64,000 bases of DNA from Vibrio owensii CAIM 1854 = LMG 25443 (GTDB lineage Bacteria > Pseudomonadota > Gammaproteobacteria > Enterobacterales > Vibrionaceae), in NCBI RefSeq assembly GCF_000817815.1, contig NZ_JPRD01000004.1, forward strand, positions 1 through 64,000. Reading direction: 5' to 3'. Position 1 is the first letter of the stretch, and every line of letters begins with the position of its first letter. Shown here piece by piece: positions 18,366 to 26,538 of this stretch. A program made the translations under genes and the position numbers. Under the pieces are notes generated by a model. It was not told the origin of the DNA and did no database searches. It was given only the letters and a program-made list of their open reading frames with translations.

Positions 18366-19628
18366 TTAAAACTCGTGGTCAGCAGTATCAGGGCTTAGGC
18401 TGTCGATGCCGACAATGTTTGCCGCTCGCTCAATCGCACCAGTTTGCGCTACCAACGACATGATGGTGTCGTTTACTAGCGCGTTGCCTTGTGCGTTACC
18501 CGCCGCAATAAGTTGGTCAAAGTGCTGGTTATTCTTCTCTGCAGAAGTCACTAACTCACCAACTTGGCTACGTGTTGTATCAAACTGCTTTTGAATTTCG
18601 GTCGCGGCTTTCTTGTCTTTTTGAGCAACAAGGTCAGCAATACTCGGACCAGATAGTTCTTTGCCGTTTACACCTTTGTATGTACCTGTGTAAACGTTGT
18701 AGATGCCTTGCTCATTGTAGTAGTGAGAGTTGTGCGTGTTGTCTGAGAAACAATCGTGCTCGTCTTCAGTCGAGTTCGCTTCTAGTGCCACCTTCATACG
18801 TTCACCCGCTAACTCACCTAGAGAAAGAGAACCCATGCCGAATAGCATCTTACGAAGACCATTGTCAGCAGATTCGTTCAGTAGCTCTTCACGGTAGTTG
18901 CCTTTCACTTCTGCAGACCACTGCTTTTCCATCCACTCAAGGTCTTGAACCAGTAGATCAGCGGCCGCTTTTAGGTACTCACCACGACGATCACAATGAC
19001 CATTCGTACACTCAGAACCGACAACGAAATCAGTGTAAGCACGTTGACCTGCACCCGCGTTAGTACCGTTTAGGTCTTGACCCCAAAGCAAGAATTCAAT
19101 CGCGTGGTAACCTGACGCAACGTTTGCCTCAGAGCCGCCTACTTCGTTTAGATCTGCTAGCAATTCTGGTGTGATTTTTGAAACGTCCAGCTTAGAAGCA
19201 CCAATCTGTAAGCTAGTGTTTGCGATGATGTTTGCAGCCGCGCCCTCGTTACCCAGTTCGTATTGGTAATCCGCCGCTACGTAGTCGATCAAACCTTCAT
19301 CAAGTGGCCATGCATTCAGCTGACCTTCCCAATCGTCAACAATCGCATTACCAAAACGGAAAACTTCAGACTGTTGGTAAGGAACGCGAGAATCTAGCCA
19401 AGCTTGTTTTACTTCTTCAAGCTTTTTCGCTGATGGTGATTTTAGGAATTCGTCGATTTTTACATCCAGCGCTTTCGCTGTTGTTACTGAATCAGCAAAC
19501 ACAGCATGGGCAACGTCCGCGTAATGTTCGACAACTTGTTGTTTAGTTACTGTAGCAGCAACCGTAGAACCACTGGCAATGAGGAGTGATGCAGCAATAG
19601 ATTGGACTAAAACTTTTTTTGCATTCAT
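18366..19628 (-). CDS. Imelysin-family iron-regulated protein (IrpA-like)
   Basis: Exported imelysin-domain protein of 420 residues (peptidase_M75 fold, related to EfeO). Signal peptide ends near GSTVAA. The metal-type motif is intact: SGYHAIEFLLWGQDLN contains G-x-H-x-x-E. A cysteine pair in GSECTNGHCDRRGEY is also typical of the IrpA group. In V. cholerae the homologous gene is annotated iron-regulated protein A (established annotation; role unproven). ATG at 19628 has AAGGA nine bases before it. First gene of a four-gene operon; a weak Fur-like sequence lies just upstream. Confidence 0.87.
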   Translation of the reverse strand: MNAKKVLVQSIAASLLIASGSTVAATVTKQQVVEHYADVAHAVFADSVTTAKALDVKIDEFLKSPSAKKLEEVKQAWLDSRVPYQQSEVFRFGNAIVDDWEGQLNAWPLDEGLIDYVAADYQYELGNEGAAANIIANTSLQIGASKLDVSKITPELLADLNEVGGSEANVASGYHAIEFLLWGQDLNGTNAGAGQRAYTDFVVGSECTNGHCDRRGEYLKAAADLLVQDLEWMEKQWSAEVKGNYREELLNESADNGLRKMLFGMGSLSLGELAGERMKVALEANSTEDEHDCFSDNTHNSHYYNEQGIYNVYTGTYKGVNGKELSGPSIADLVAQKDKKAATEIQKQFDTTRSQVGELVTSAEKNNQHFDQLIAAGNAQGNALVNDTIMSLVAQTGAIERAANIVGIDSLSPDTADHEF

Positions 19629-19668
19629 CTGAAGCATCCTTGTTGAGCATTTTAATTATCGTATTAGT

Positions 19669-19687
19669 AGTGCTAATTGTTCTTATT
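19669..19687 (-). promoter_or_regulatory. Possible Fur box upstream of the imelysin operon
   Basis: On the minus strand AATAAGAACAATTAGCACT matches 13 of 19 positions of the classic AATGATAATCATTATCATT Fur box, 41 bases before the start codon. It is a weak match by eye and rests partly on the known iron regulation of the family. Confidence 0.35.
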
Positions 19688-19741
19688 TGCACTTTAGTCC
19701 CGAGATAATACAAATTTACAATTTATTTGCAACTCCAGATA

Positions 19742-19775
19742 CAAAAAAAGCCTCATAGTAATGAGGCTTTTCACA
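19742..19775 (-). terminator. ribA terminator
   Basis: AAGCCTCAT / ATGAGGCTT stem with a run of seven T on the minus strand, 30 bases after the ribA stop; A and T runs on both sides make it potentially bidirectional. Confidence 0.8.
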
Positions 19776-19803
19776 TGCTTTATTGTCAATTTTATCTTTA
19801 TAA

Positions 19804-20400
19804 TTAAACTTTTAGGTTGTGTTTCCCGTGAGAAACTTTTGCCTTCAGGTAATTTTCATTGCCATCTTTGATGTGCGCAGAAGTGTTGACAACTTCTGAA
19901 ATTTCGATTCCGTATTCCGATAACTCACGGATCTTCTTAGGATTATTCGTTACCAAACGAATCTTGCTAACACCCAATGCTTCTAGCATTTGTGCTGCTT
20001 CTGTGAAGTCACGCAGGTCATCATCGAAACCCAAATGATTATTCGCTTCGTAGGTGTTCATGCCTTGGCTTTGCAAGCGGTAAGCATCAATCTTGTTGTA
20101 TAGACCAATACCGCGCCCTTCTTGGCGAAGGTAAAGGATGATGCCACCTGATTCGCCCATACGATTAATGGTCTCTTCTAGTTGCTCACCACAGTCACAG
20201 CGTGAAGAGTGGAACACATCGCCAGTCAAACACTCAGAATGCATGCGAACTAATGGCATGTCCTGAGTTTGGTCTGCTTGTTTGAAGATAATCGCTACAT
20301 GCTCTTTATCTGTCTTCAGACCGTGGAAAGACAGGATTTCGGCATCAATGTTACTTTTAGCCCCGACTTTAAAATCTACTCTGGCACGTACTTCCGCCAT
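19804..20400 (-). CDS. ribA: GTP cyclohydrolase II (riboflavin synthesis)
   Basis: Cytosolic enzyme of 198 residues that opens GTP to the diaminopyrimidine that begins riboflavin synthesis. The zinc site is intact in [21 protein letters not shown], quoted as C-x10-C-x-C; the substrate/catalytic segment is [11 protein letters not shown], and NNPKK follows near the C-terminus. It is a free-standing RibA without the RibB domain. The start [10 protein letters not shown] at 20400 is chosen because it matches the family's Vibrio N-terminus; an in-frame ATG at 20451 would add 17 residues and cannot be ruled out. A Zur operator overlaps its predicted promoter. Confidence 0.9.
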   Translation of the reverse strand: MAEVRARVDFKVGAKSNIDAEILSFHGLKTDKEHVAIIFKQADQTQDMPLVRMHSECLTGDVFHSSRCDCGEQLEETINRMGESGGIILYLRQEGRGIGLYNKIDAYRLQSQGMNTYEANNHLGFDDDLRDFTEAAQMLEALGVSKIRLVTNNPKKIRELSEYGIEISEVVNTSAHIKDGNENYLKAKVSHGKHNLKV

Positions 20401-20585
20401 ATCTACACTCACTCGATTTATTGCTTGATGCATTTTCGTTATCGCATTCATGGGATTGCTCTCATTTGCTCTTCAACTATGGGGATTGATACCGCATTTT
20501 TCAATGTTGAGATCACAAAGAACCCTATTCTTATTCATGACAAGCTAGGAAATCCTGTTCGGACACTTCCCGCTAGCCGACTTTA

Positions 20586-20621
20586 CAAATGTTATAATAT
20601 AACATTTGTGACTAACTACAA
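20586..20621 (-). promoter_or_regulatory. Zur operator overlapping the ribA promoter
   Basis: A perfect palindrome ACAAATGTTAT / AAT / ATAACATTTGT lies at 20585-20609. Its core matches the gammaproteobacterial Zur box (GAAATGTTATA-N-TATAACATTTC) at every position except the outermost pair. On the minus strand a -35 TTGTAG (20621-20616) and a -10 TATTAT (20599-20594), 16 bases apart, put the box over the -10. It is about 185 bases before the ribA start. Zinc-loaded Zur would be expected to repress here. Confidence 0.72.
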
Positions 20622-20623
20622 TA

Positions 20624-20657
20624 AAAAAACCCCAGACAAATTTGCCTGGGGTTTCGA
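20624..20657 (-). terminator. Terminator between the 61-residue gene and ribA
   Basis: AAACCCCAG(A/G)C AAATTTG CCTGGGGTTT stem with a run of seven T on the minus strand. It isolates the ribA promoter from transcription of the small gene upstream. Confidence 0.8.
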
Positions 20658-20680
20658 AAGCGTTAGTTGAAGAATTGATT

Positions 20681-20866
20681 TTAGTGCGTTTGGCTGCGCT
20701 TCCATACGGCGAGCTCAATCCAAACCGCTTCAAGTTCTTGAATCTCTTCGTCGGTTAAAACGGCGAGTGTAGAAGTGACTTGTGGCAGCTTCGGTGACTG
20801 CAATGCACGAATCTGCGAATAAAAGTCCTTTTTTAATTGCGATATAACTGAATCCACTGCGTACAC
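20681..20866 (-). CDS. Small hypothetical protein
   Basis: 61 residues, predicted helical and mildly acidic in the middle (LTDEEIQELEAVWIEL), then a basic end. I do not recognise the family. The start is GTG at 20866; a strong GGAGGAG lies about 18 bases upstream, farther than ideal, so another GTG three codons on is possible. A dedicated terminator follows 26 bases after the stop, which argues for a real, single-gene transcript. It stands between ribA and the nrf cluster on the same strand. Confidence 0.5.
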   Translation of the reverse strand: MYAVDSVISQLKKDFYSQIRALQSPKLPQVTSTLAVLTDEEIQELEAVWIELAVWKRSQTH

Positions 20867-21003
20867 CTATTCATTCTTTTATTACTCCTCCAGCTCAATT
20901 TTTATGGTCTGCTATTCACTGGAGCCTTCATAAATTCGAGAAAATGATAACATTCTGCTTGTTATGTGCACAATTTATTTTTAATAGTGGAATAACGGTC
21001 ACA

Positions 21004-21414
21004 TTAATTGCGCTTTACCATTCGGATCGAATATAAGACAAAAAGGATCAAAAATAGAGCAGGAAAGATCCACAGTAACGCAGTGGTATAATTAAATGGG
21101 GGTTGATACAGAACAATATTCCCATAACGAGCGACTAGGTAGTCTTTTATTTCTTGATTTGAACTGCCTTGATTAGCCATGGTGTACACCTTCAACCTAA
21201 GGTCTTTGGCGGCTTGTGCATTGGACTCTACAAGGTTTTGGTTTTGGCATTGCGGACAGCGTAATGTCTTGGCTAATGCGGTTGCGCGCTGTTGCACTTC
21301 AACAGAATGAAACTCAAACAGATCAACATTCTGTTCTAAATCCGCACTTCTCGTGAAAGGAGAAAATAGTGTAAATAGGATTATTGTGAGGAGAAGACTA
21401 TTAAATCGAAACAT
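21004..21414 (-). CDS. nrfF: NrfF, CcmH-like haem-lyase redox subunit
   Basis: Membrane-anchored periplasmic protein of 136 residues that reduces apocytochrome cysteines during haem attachment. Signal peptide to about residue 23; the thiol motif is LRCPQCQNQNLVES (CxxC in LRCxxCQ); a C-terminal membrane helix at about 108-128 (TTALLWIFPALFLILFVLYS, ends quoted). Length is that of NrfF/CcmH short forms. The start overlaps the DsbE-like gene by 14 bases. In E. coli NrfEFG is the dedicated lyase for the CxxCK haem of NrfA; the same is expected here. Last gene of the minus-strand nrf cluster. Confidence 0.88.
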   Translation of the reverse strand: MFRFNSLLLTIILFTLFSPFTRSADLEQNVDLFEFHSVEVQQRATALAKTLRCPQCQNQNLVESNAQAAKDLRLKVYTMANQGSSNQEIKDYLVARYGNIVLYQPPFNYTTALLWIFPALFLILFVLYSIRMVKRN

Positions 21415-21934
21415 TCAAATACCCTGAAAATATATCGTTCCATTTATCTGCCGTTAGCTCTCCACGATATTTGATCAATATACGGCCATTTTGATCAATC
21501 AAGTAAGTTTCCGGCGTTCCAATAACACCTAGCTCCACAGCGAGCTTTCCATTAGGGTCACTAATTACTTCAATATATGGATTTCGTTTAGAGCTCAAAT
21601 ATTCACGAGCAGCTTGTTTTTGATCTCTATAATTCAGCCCAATAATAGGCACTCCGAGTTCTGCTAAATGCAATAACTCTTCATGCTCTCGCTTGCATAC
21701 CCCGCACCAAGATGCCCAAACATTCAATAATTTATATCCGTCGCTTTTGAACAATTGCTCAGAAACTATGTCATCAGAGATCAGAGAAGTGGAGCGAAAA
21801 TTAGGTGTCTCTAAATTTCGTTGTGGGGACAATTCAACATGTGGTCGCTCAGACAAAGCCACCGCAGTTACTACAGCAAACGCAGCAACCGCCACAACGA
21901 GACCTGCGAGTTTAAGCGTATTTCTCGATCGCAT
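21401..21934 (-). CDS. DsbE/CcmG-like thioredoxin of the nrf cluster
   Basis: Membrane-anchored thioredoxin-fold protein of 177 residues: N-terminal helix at about 8-28, then the active site NVWASWCGVCKREHE (CxxC) and the cis-proline region GVIGTPETYLID. It would deliver electrons to NrfF or apocytochromes in the periplasm. Such a gene between nrfE and nrfF occurs in Haemophilus/Vibrio-type clusters but is absent from the E. coli nrf operon. Start overlaps the end of nrfE by 23 bases, with GAGAGG before ATG. Confidence 0.87.
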   Translation of the reverse strand: MRSRNTLKLAGLVVAVAAFAVVTAVALSERPHVELSPQRNLETPNFRSTSLISDDIVSEQLFKSDGYKLLNVWASWCGVCKREHEELLHLAELGVPIIGLNYRDQKQAAREYLSSKRNPYIEVISDPNGKLAVELGVIGTPETYLIDQNGRILIKYRGELTADKWNDIFSGYLNVSI

Positions 21935-23819
21935 TGATAGCCTCTCTCCTTTTCTTTAGTCCTGTTAATAGCGCACCAAACACAGCTAATAGCCCGCCAG
22001 ACCATATCCACCAAATACCTGCGCGGTACTGAACTTTAATCGCATAAGCATGAGTATCGACTTTGTCACCCAATGTCACGTAATAATCGCCATGCCATAG
22101 TGAACGAATCGCAGGCTCGGTCATATTCATCACTCGCACAGGGTAATGACGCTTTTGCGGGTTGAAATTGAGCATGCGGCCATCTTCCAAGTGTAAGGTG
22201 ATCTGTCCTTGTTCCGCGGTGTAGTTTGGCCCCACCAGCCATTCGATACCATGATAATCGATAGTGATCCCCGCCCTTTGTTGAGAACTGCCGGGTTCGA
22301 CACGTAAATTGTATTCATAAGAGTAGTGACTATTGAATACAGCCCCACTCACCGCCAGTGCAAAACCGATATGTGCCATCACGATTGGCATGAGTTTACG
22401 CTTATTGGAACAGCGAAACAGCATAACGAGATGCGCCACAATCACCCAAGTAGCCAACGTTATGGTTAACAATACTTCGAAATGCAGTGCATTCGCTGAG
22501 AACATAAATCCGCTCCCAGAGACTAGAGATAACGCGATACTGCTCGCGATATCACCGCTTACACTCGGCACTGTGCCTTTTGTCCATTTCAGCACCGGCA
22601 TCAAAGCTAAGGCAATCAGAGCCAGTATGCTTAATGGGAAGATCAGACTATTAAAGTAAGGTGCGCCAACTGAAATGTTCCCTAAGCCGAGCAGTTGATA
22701 AACCATAGGATAAAAAGTGCCAAGAAAAACGATAGCAGTCGCAATAACCAATAGTCCTTTGGCGATATAAGCAGTGTAAGCTCGGCTCGTTAGAGATTGA
22801 AGTTTGAAGCGAGGGAGTTGCTCTCCTCGCAAAATTAATACGCCAAAAGTGATGATGATAAGCAAGCTCAATACACCAAGTAGCACTAAACCCTTAGTTG
22901 GGTCCACCGCAAAAGCATGCACAGAAGTCAGCACGCCAGAGCGCACCACGAATGTCCCTAAAATGCTTAGGCTGAACGTAGCAAACGCCAATGCATAGGT
23001 GCTCCAAATTGCGCCTCTGTTACGTGTTGCGACAACACCGCTGTGCAACAAAGCAGTACCGGTAAGCCAAGGGAGTAGAGAAGCGTTCTCCACAGGGTCC
23101 CAAAACCACCAGCCGCCCCACCCCAGCTCATTGTACGCCCACCATGATCCCACCAAGATACCCAACGTGAGCGTTCCCCATGCAAAAAACGCTGCGCGAC
23201 GAGCGACCACATACCAATCGCTCATCGGTTGTTTACCCAATAGCGCCGCTAATGCAAAAGCTAATATTGCTGCGTAACCAACATAACCGAGATAAAGCAA
23301 TGGTGGATGAATGATAAGCCCAACATCTTGCAACATTGGGTTTAGATCTCGCCCTTCCGACGCCAATACTTGGGCATATTCGAACGGGTTAGAGGTCATT
23401 AACGTGAACCATGCAAACGTCCCAATCAGAACGTTCATGATTCCTAAACAGTCGCAAGTATATTGGGCATTGAGCGGTGACTTAAATGCAATAAACGACG
23501 CCCATAAACTCAAGGTGACGACCCAAAACAACATGGAGCCTTGGTGCCCACCCCAAGCGGCAGCAATTTTGAACGCCACGGGAAGTTGACTGTTGGAATG
23601 CGTAACAACATATTCCAACGCGAAGTTGTCTTGCACGAAGCAGACGATCAAAAGTGCTAAACAAATGATGGAAGCTAAGCTAATGATGTGGGACATAGCG
23701 ACTTGATGCGGCAATGTCGCCTTCTTACCCATAGCACGACGTAGCCAATGCAGCAACGATGCACAAGTCGATGTTACAGCCACGAATATCAGTAAGAAGA
23801 ACCCTAGCTCAGCCTCCAT
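21912..23819 (-). CDS. nrfE: NrfE, CcmF-like haem lyase membrane subunit
   Basis: Large inner-membrane protein of 635 residues with about 14-15 helices that joins haem to apocytochrome c. The WWD haem-handling motif is present as WGGWWFWDPVENASLLPW at about 230-247, together with HPPLLYLGYVG and VVRSGVLTSVHAFA, all standard for CcmF/NrfE. In the nrf setting it should serve the lysine-ligated CWSCK haem of NrfA. AAGGGGG precedes the ATG. It begins 9 bases after nrfD. Confidence 0.92.
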   Translation of the reverse strand: MEAELGFFLLIFVAVTSTCASLLHWLRRAMGKKATLPHQVAMSHIISLASIICLALLIVCFVQDNFALEYVVTHSNSQLPVAFKIAAAWGGHQGSMLFWVVTLSLWASFIAFKSPLNAQYTCDCLGIMNVLIGTFAWFTLMTSNPFEYAQVLASEGRDLNPMLQDVGLIIHPPLLYLGYVGYAAILAFALAALLGKQPMSDWYVVARRAAFFAWGTLTLGILVGSWWAYNELGWGGWWFWDPVENASLLPWLTGTALLHSGVVATRNRGAIWSTYALAFATFSLSILGTFVVRSGVLTSVHAFAVDPTKGLVLLGVLSLLIIITFGVLILRGEQLPRFKLQSLTSRAYTAYIAKGLLVIATAIVFLGTFYPMVYQLLGLGNISVGAPYFNSLIFPLSILALIALALMPVLKWTKGTVPSVSGDIASSIALSLVSGSGFMFSANALHFEVLLTITLATWVIVAHLVMLFRCSNKRKLMPIVMAHIGFALAVSGAVFNSHYSYEYNLRVEPGSSQQRAGITIDYHGIEWLVGPNYTAEQGQITLHLEDGRMLNFNPQKRHYPVRVMNMTEPAIRSLWHGDYYVTLGDKVDTHAYAIKVQYRAGIWWIWSGGLLAVFGALLTGLKKRREAINAIEKYA

Positions 23820-23828
23820 TTTTCCCCC

Positions 23829-24800
23829 TTACACTATGGTCATTTGACCGGCATAGAGAATGAAAGTGCGCAGCATAAGTACGCCAACCAAGCTCAACGT
23901 CGTGACCACAAAAACGTAACTGCCTTTATGGCGCACTTCTGAAGGCGTTAACCAATTGAGAGTCAAAGGCGTAATCATGCCGATGAACACTACCCCCACC
24001 CAGAACCATTGAGCCCAGAATCCACTCGAAATAGCATTCCAAGCCGCGACTTCGTTCTGACCACCACTGAAGATCAGTCCAGTAAAGAATGTCACTAAGA
24101 CAAACAGCTCAAACAACACTACTGGGCGTTCAAATCCGTGCACCCAAGACACACTTGGGCTGCTGGTCGACTCTTTAAACACCAAGATGCCAAACATCAA
24201 GCATGCTGCTGCGCCCGAGGACAAACTAGAGAACAGGAACAAGATTGGCAGTACTGGATTGTTTAGCATTGGGTAAGTCTTCAACGCAGACAATAGAAAG
24301 CCAGTGTATGCCGCAAGCACGATGGCTAAGAAGCCCAAAAACAATTCAATGGCGTTGTTGGCTTTTCCCGCCTTAATCAAAATACCATCGGCAAAATCCA
24401 GCAGCTTGCTTGGTAACTTCCCTTCACAAAAGCTGATGATTTGATGGCGGAAGATAACGCCGATCCAAACAAACAGCACTAGCATGTACACTTGGAACAA
24501 GATCACGCCCATCGACATTACCGACGTTGGGTTGTAGTAGATCATGATCTTCCAAAACTCCAAAGGCTTGGTTAAATGGAAAATCAAAATTACCAACCCA
24601 GCAATGATGCCAAATGGTGCGAGCCAAGCCATCGCTTTCATGATGCCGTTGTTTGCAGGATCACCTTCAATCACTTTGCGTTTTAGATAGATAGAAATCA
24701 TCACCGCACCTGCTGACATCCCAGCAAGGAATAAGTAAATCGCGATGATCCAATCCCAGACTAACGAGTCAAAGTGGAATGCACTTTCGAAGCCGTTCAT
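23829..24800 (-). CDS. nrfD: NrfD, membrane quinol dehydrogenase subunit
   Basis: Polytopic membrane protein of 323 residues with eight to nine helices that takes electrons from menaquinol/ubiquinol and passes them to NrfC. The family beginning is visible (DSLVWDWIIAIYLFLAGMSAGAV, quoted by its ends DSLVWDW and GMSAGA) with the typical glutamate/glycine pattern and EFWKIM after helix 2. Its start overlaps the nrfC stop in an ATGA arrangement, so the two are translationally coupled. Confidence 0.92.
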   Translation of the reverse strand: MNGFESAFHFDSLVWDWIIAIYLFLAGMSAGAVMISIYLKRKVIEGDPANNGIMKAMAWLAPFGIIAGLVILIFHLTKPLEFWKIMIYYNPTSVMSMGVILFQVYMLVLFVWIGVIFRHQIISFCEGKLPSKLLDFADGILIKAGKANNAIELFLGFLAIVLAAYTGFLLSALKTYPMLNNPVLPILFLFSSLSSGAAACLMFGILVFKESTSSPSVSWVHGFERPVVLFELFVLVTFFTGLIFSGGQNEVAAWNAISSGFWAQWFWVGVVFIGMITPLTLNWLTPSEVRHKGSYVFVVTTLSLVGVLMLRTFILYAGQMTIV

Positions 24801-25483
24801 GATGACACCTCCCCTTTGCTATGCGGAATTTTGTACAGTTTAGGTTGGGTACCTAAGTGCGATTTATCGCGATAGACAACATGGCTTTCAATAGCTTTGC
24901 TCACCTCGCTAGTTGGATCATTTAAATCACCAAAGATGAGTGCTTTTGTTGGGCAAGACTCCACGCAAGCTGGCTGCTTACCTTGTGCTAGATTGGTATC
25001 ACGGCAGAAGTTACATTTATCCGCAGAGTGATCGACTGGATTAAAGAAGCGCACTTGGTAAGGGCAAGCAGCAAGGCAATAACCACATCCGACACATTTC
25101 TCTTTGTGTACATCCACGATGCCGGTCGCTTCATCTTTATATGCAGCGCCTGTTGGACAAACGTATACACATGGTGGGTTATCACAGTGCTGACAGGATT
25201 CGCGAGTAAACTGGTATTCCACATCTGGGTATTCGCCAATCGGTTCACTGCGATGAATTTTAAGTCGCGTTACGCCTTCAGGGACTTTATTTACTTCGCG
25301 ACAAGCATCAGTACAGGCGGTACAGCCAATACAGGCATTTTCATCATGAACCATACCCATACGTTTCGCTTGTTCACTGTTGCTGGCATAAAGAGAGGAG
25401 CTAACAACGGAAGTGCCTGCAACGCCTGTAGTTAAAATCAACGCGCCGCTGCCGGCTAAAAAGTTTCTTCTCGAACATTTCAT
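24797..25483 (-). CDS. nrfC: NrfC, four-cluster ferredoxin subunit
   Basis: Periplasmic iron-sulfur protein of 228 residues with a Tat signal (CSRRNFLAGSGAL). Sixteen cysteines form four 4Fe-4S sites: CIGCTACTDAC, CQHCDNPPCVYVCP, CVGCGYCLAACPY and CNFCRDTN...CVESCP. It carries electrons from NrfD to NrfB. ATG at 25483 is preceded by GAGGAGAG; upstream in-frame starts would put extra residues before the Tat motif. It begins one base after the nrfB stop. Confidence 0.93.
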   Translation of the reverse strand: MKCSRRNFLAGSGALILTTGVAGTSVVSSSLYASNSEQAKRMGMVHDENACIGCTACTDACREVNKVPEGVTRLKIHRSEPIGEYPDVEYQFTRESCQHCDNPPCVYVCPTGAAYKDEATGIVDVHKEKCVGCGYCLAACPYQVRFFNPVDHSADKCNFCRDTNLAQGKQPACVESCPTKALIFGDLNDPTSEVSKAIESHVVYRDKSHLGTQPKLYKIPHSKGEVSS

Positions 25484-25484
25484 G

Positions 25485-26087
25485 CTATCTCTCCTCTTCT
25501 TTGGTAAGTTCAGGTTCGACGGCAAATTCAGAGTGACAATCCACACACTGCTTGATCAGTTGTTTTCTGTCGTACGACAACGCTTTGGTTTTCGCTGCGT
25601 GTACATCGTGGCAATTTGAACAAGTGAGGTTTTTGGCGTGCACATCGTGCGTCCAGTGGCTTTCTCTCAGCTGTGTCGGTGCGTGGCAATCCACACATTG
25701 GCTGTTAGCTTTAAGAATCATGCTTGGATCAAGGAACACTTTGTCGTGTACCTCTTTCGATTGCGCGGCAGAAAACTTAATCACATCAGGCGCGCCTTCA
25801 CGATGGTCGGGACCAATGTTGCTATGGCAATTGGTGCAATTAAGTTGCTTCCCTTGGCTGAGTAGAGCTTGCGGGTCATGCGAAAGGTTCAGAGTCTCTT
25901 TGGCATCCTTATGACATTGCAGACACTTGTAGTCTCGGTCACGGATCAACTCGACTTGATGACGCTCAGCTTGAGCACCTTCAATCGGCTCTGAAGAAGT
26001 CGCATGGGCGGCGATGGAGAAACCATAGATGGCAAAGACGTAGAGAAGTTTCAACATTGTCTCTATGGTCAATTTTATATTGCCCAT
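25485..26087 (-). CDS. nrfB: NrfB, pentahaem electron-donor cytochrome
   Basis: Periplasmic cytochrome of 200 residues with a signal ending near AAHA. Five CxxCH sites are visible: CLQCH, CTNCH, CVDCH, CSNCH and CVDCH, exactly the number in NrfB. It hands electrons from NrfCD to NrfA. AAGGA lies 9 bases before ATG. First gene of nrfBCDE-X-F, divergent from nrfA across a 451-base control region. Confidence 0.92.
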   Translation of the reverse strand: MGNIKLTIETMLKLLYVFAIYGFSIAAHATSSEPIEGAQAERHQVELIRDRDYKCLQCHKDAKETLNLSHDPQALLSQGKQLNCTNCHSNIGPDHREGAPDVIKFSAAQSKEVHDKVFLDPSMILKANSQCVDCHAPTQLRESHWTHDVHAKNLTCSNCHDVHAAKTKALSYDRKQLIKQCVDCHSEFAVEPELTKEEER

Positions 26088-26538
26088 ATTGTTCTTTCCT
26101 TAGCTCGATAATAATTGATAACTATTCTCAATTATTTATTTGAGCGACAATTAATTTCCTCTGAAGATATTTTTTCAAATCTTCAAATGACATCAATTCT
26201 TATTTCGGAAAGCCACAACGCTAAACCTATATTTATAATACCTCTATTATTCATAAGGGGTAGAAACACCTGCTCAAAAAGCGAACTAAATCACCCTATT
26301 TTTAAAAAGGTTAAAAGCCCAATACATTGACGAACAAGGACTTAACCACTACCACTTTAGGGTTATATAAATTCAAACATGACTGAGATCACTGGTGTAA
26401 ATTGATCTAAAACAAGACAAGATTCGCTCACTATTTCATCTATCTAATTAAGCAATACTATTAATCGTAGATCTCCAGTTCTTATTTGGAATAGCTTCTC
26501 ACAACGCTGCTAATAAAAACGAATATGGAGATAACACC
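26088..26538. promoter_or_regulatory. nrfA/nrfB divergent control region
   Basis: 451 AT-rich bases without a gene. A good FNR-like site, TTGAT-CTAA-AACAA (26402-26415; consensus TTGAT-N4-ATCAA), lies about 124 bases before the nrfA start. This fits anaerobic control of nitrite ammonification. NarP heptamers may also exist but I could not fix a convincing 7-2-7 pair. Confidence 0.5.

Noticed and set aside
20545..20733. 62-codon minus-strand ORF over the terminator and Zur box
   Set aside because: Crosses a strong terminator and an operator and overlaps the small gene in another frame; no SD.
26114..26131. Second FNR-like TTGAT near nrfB
   Set aside because: The partner half site is poor and spacing is wrong.
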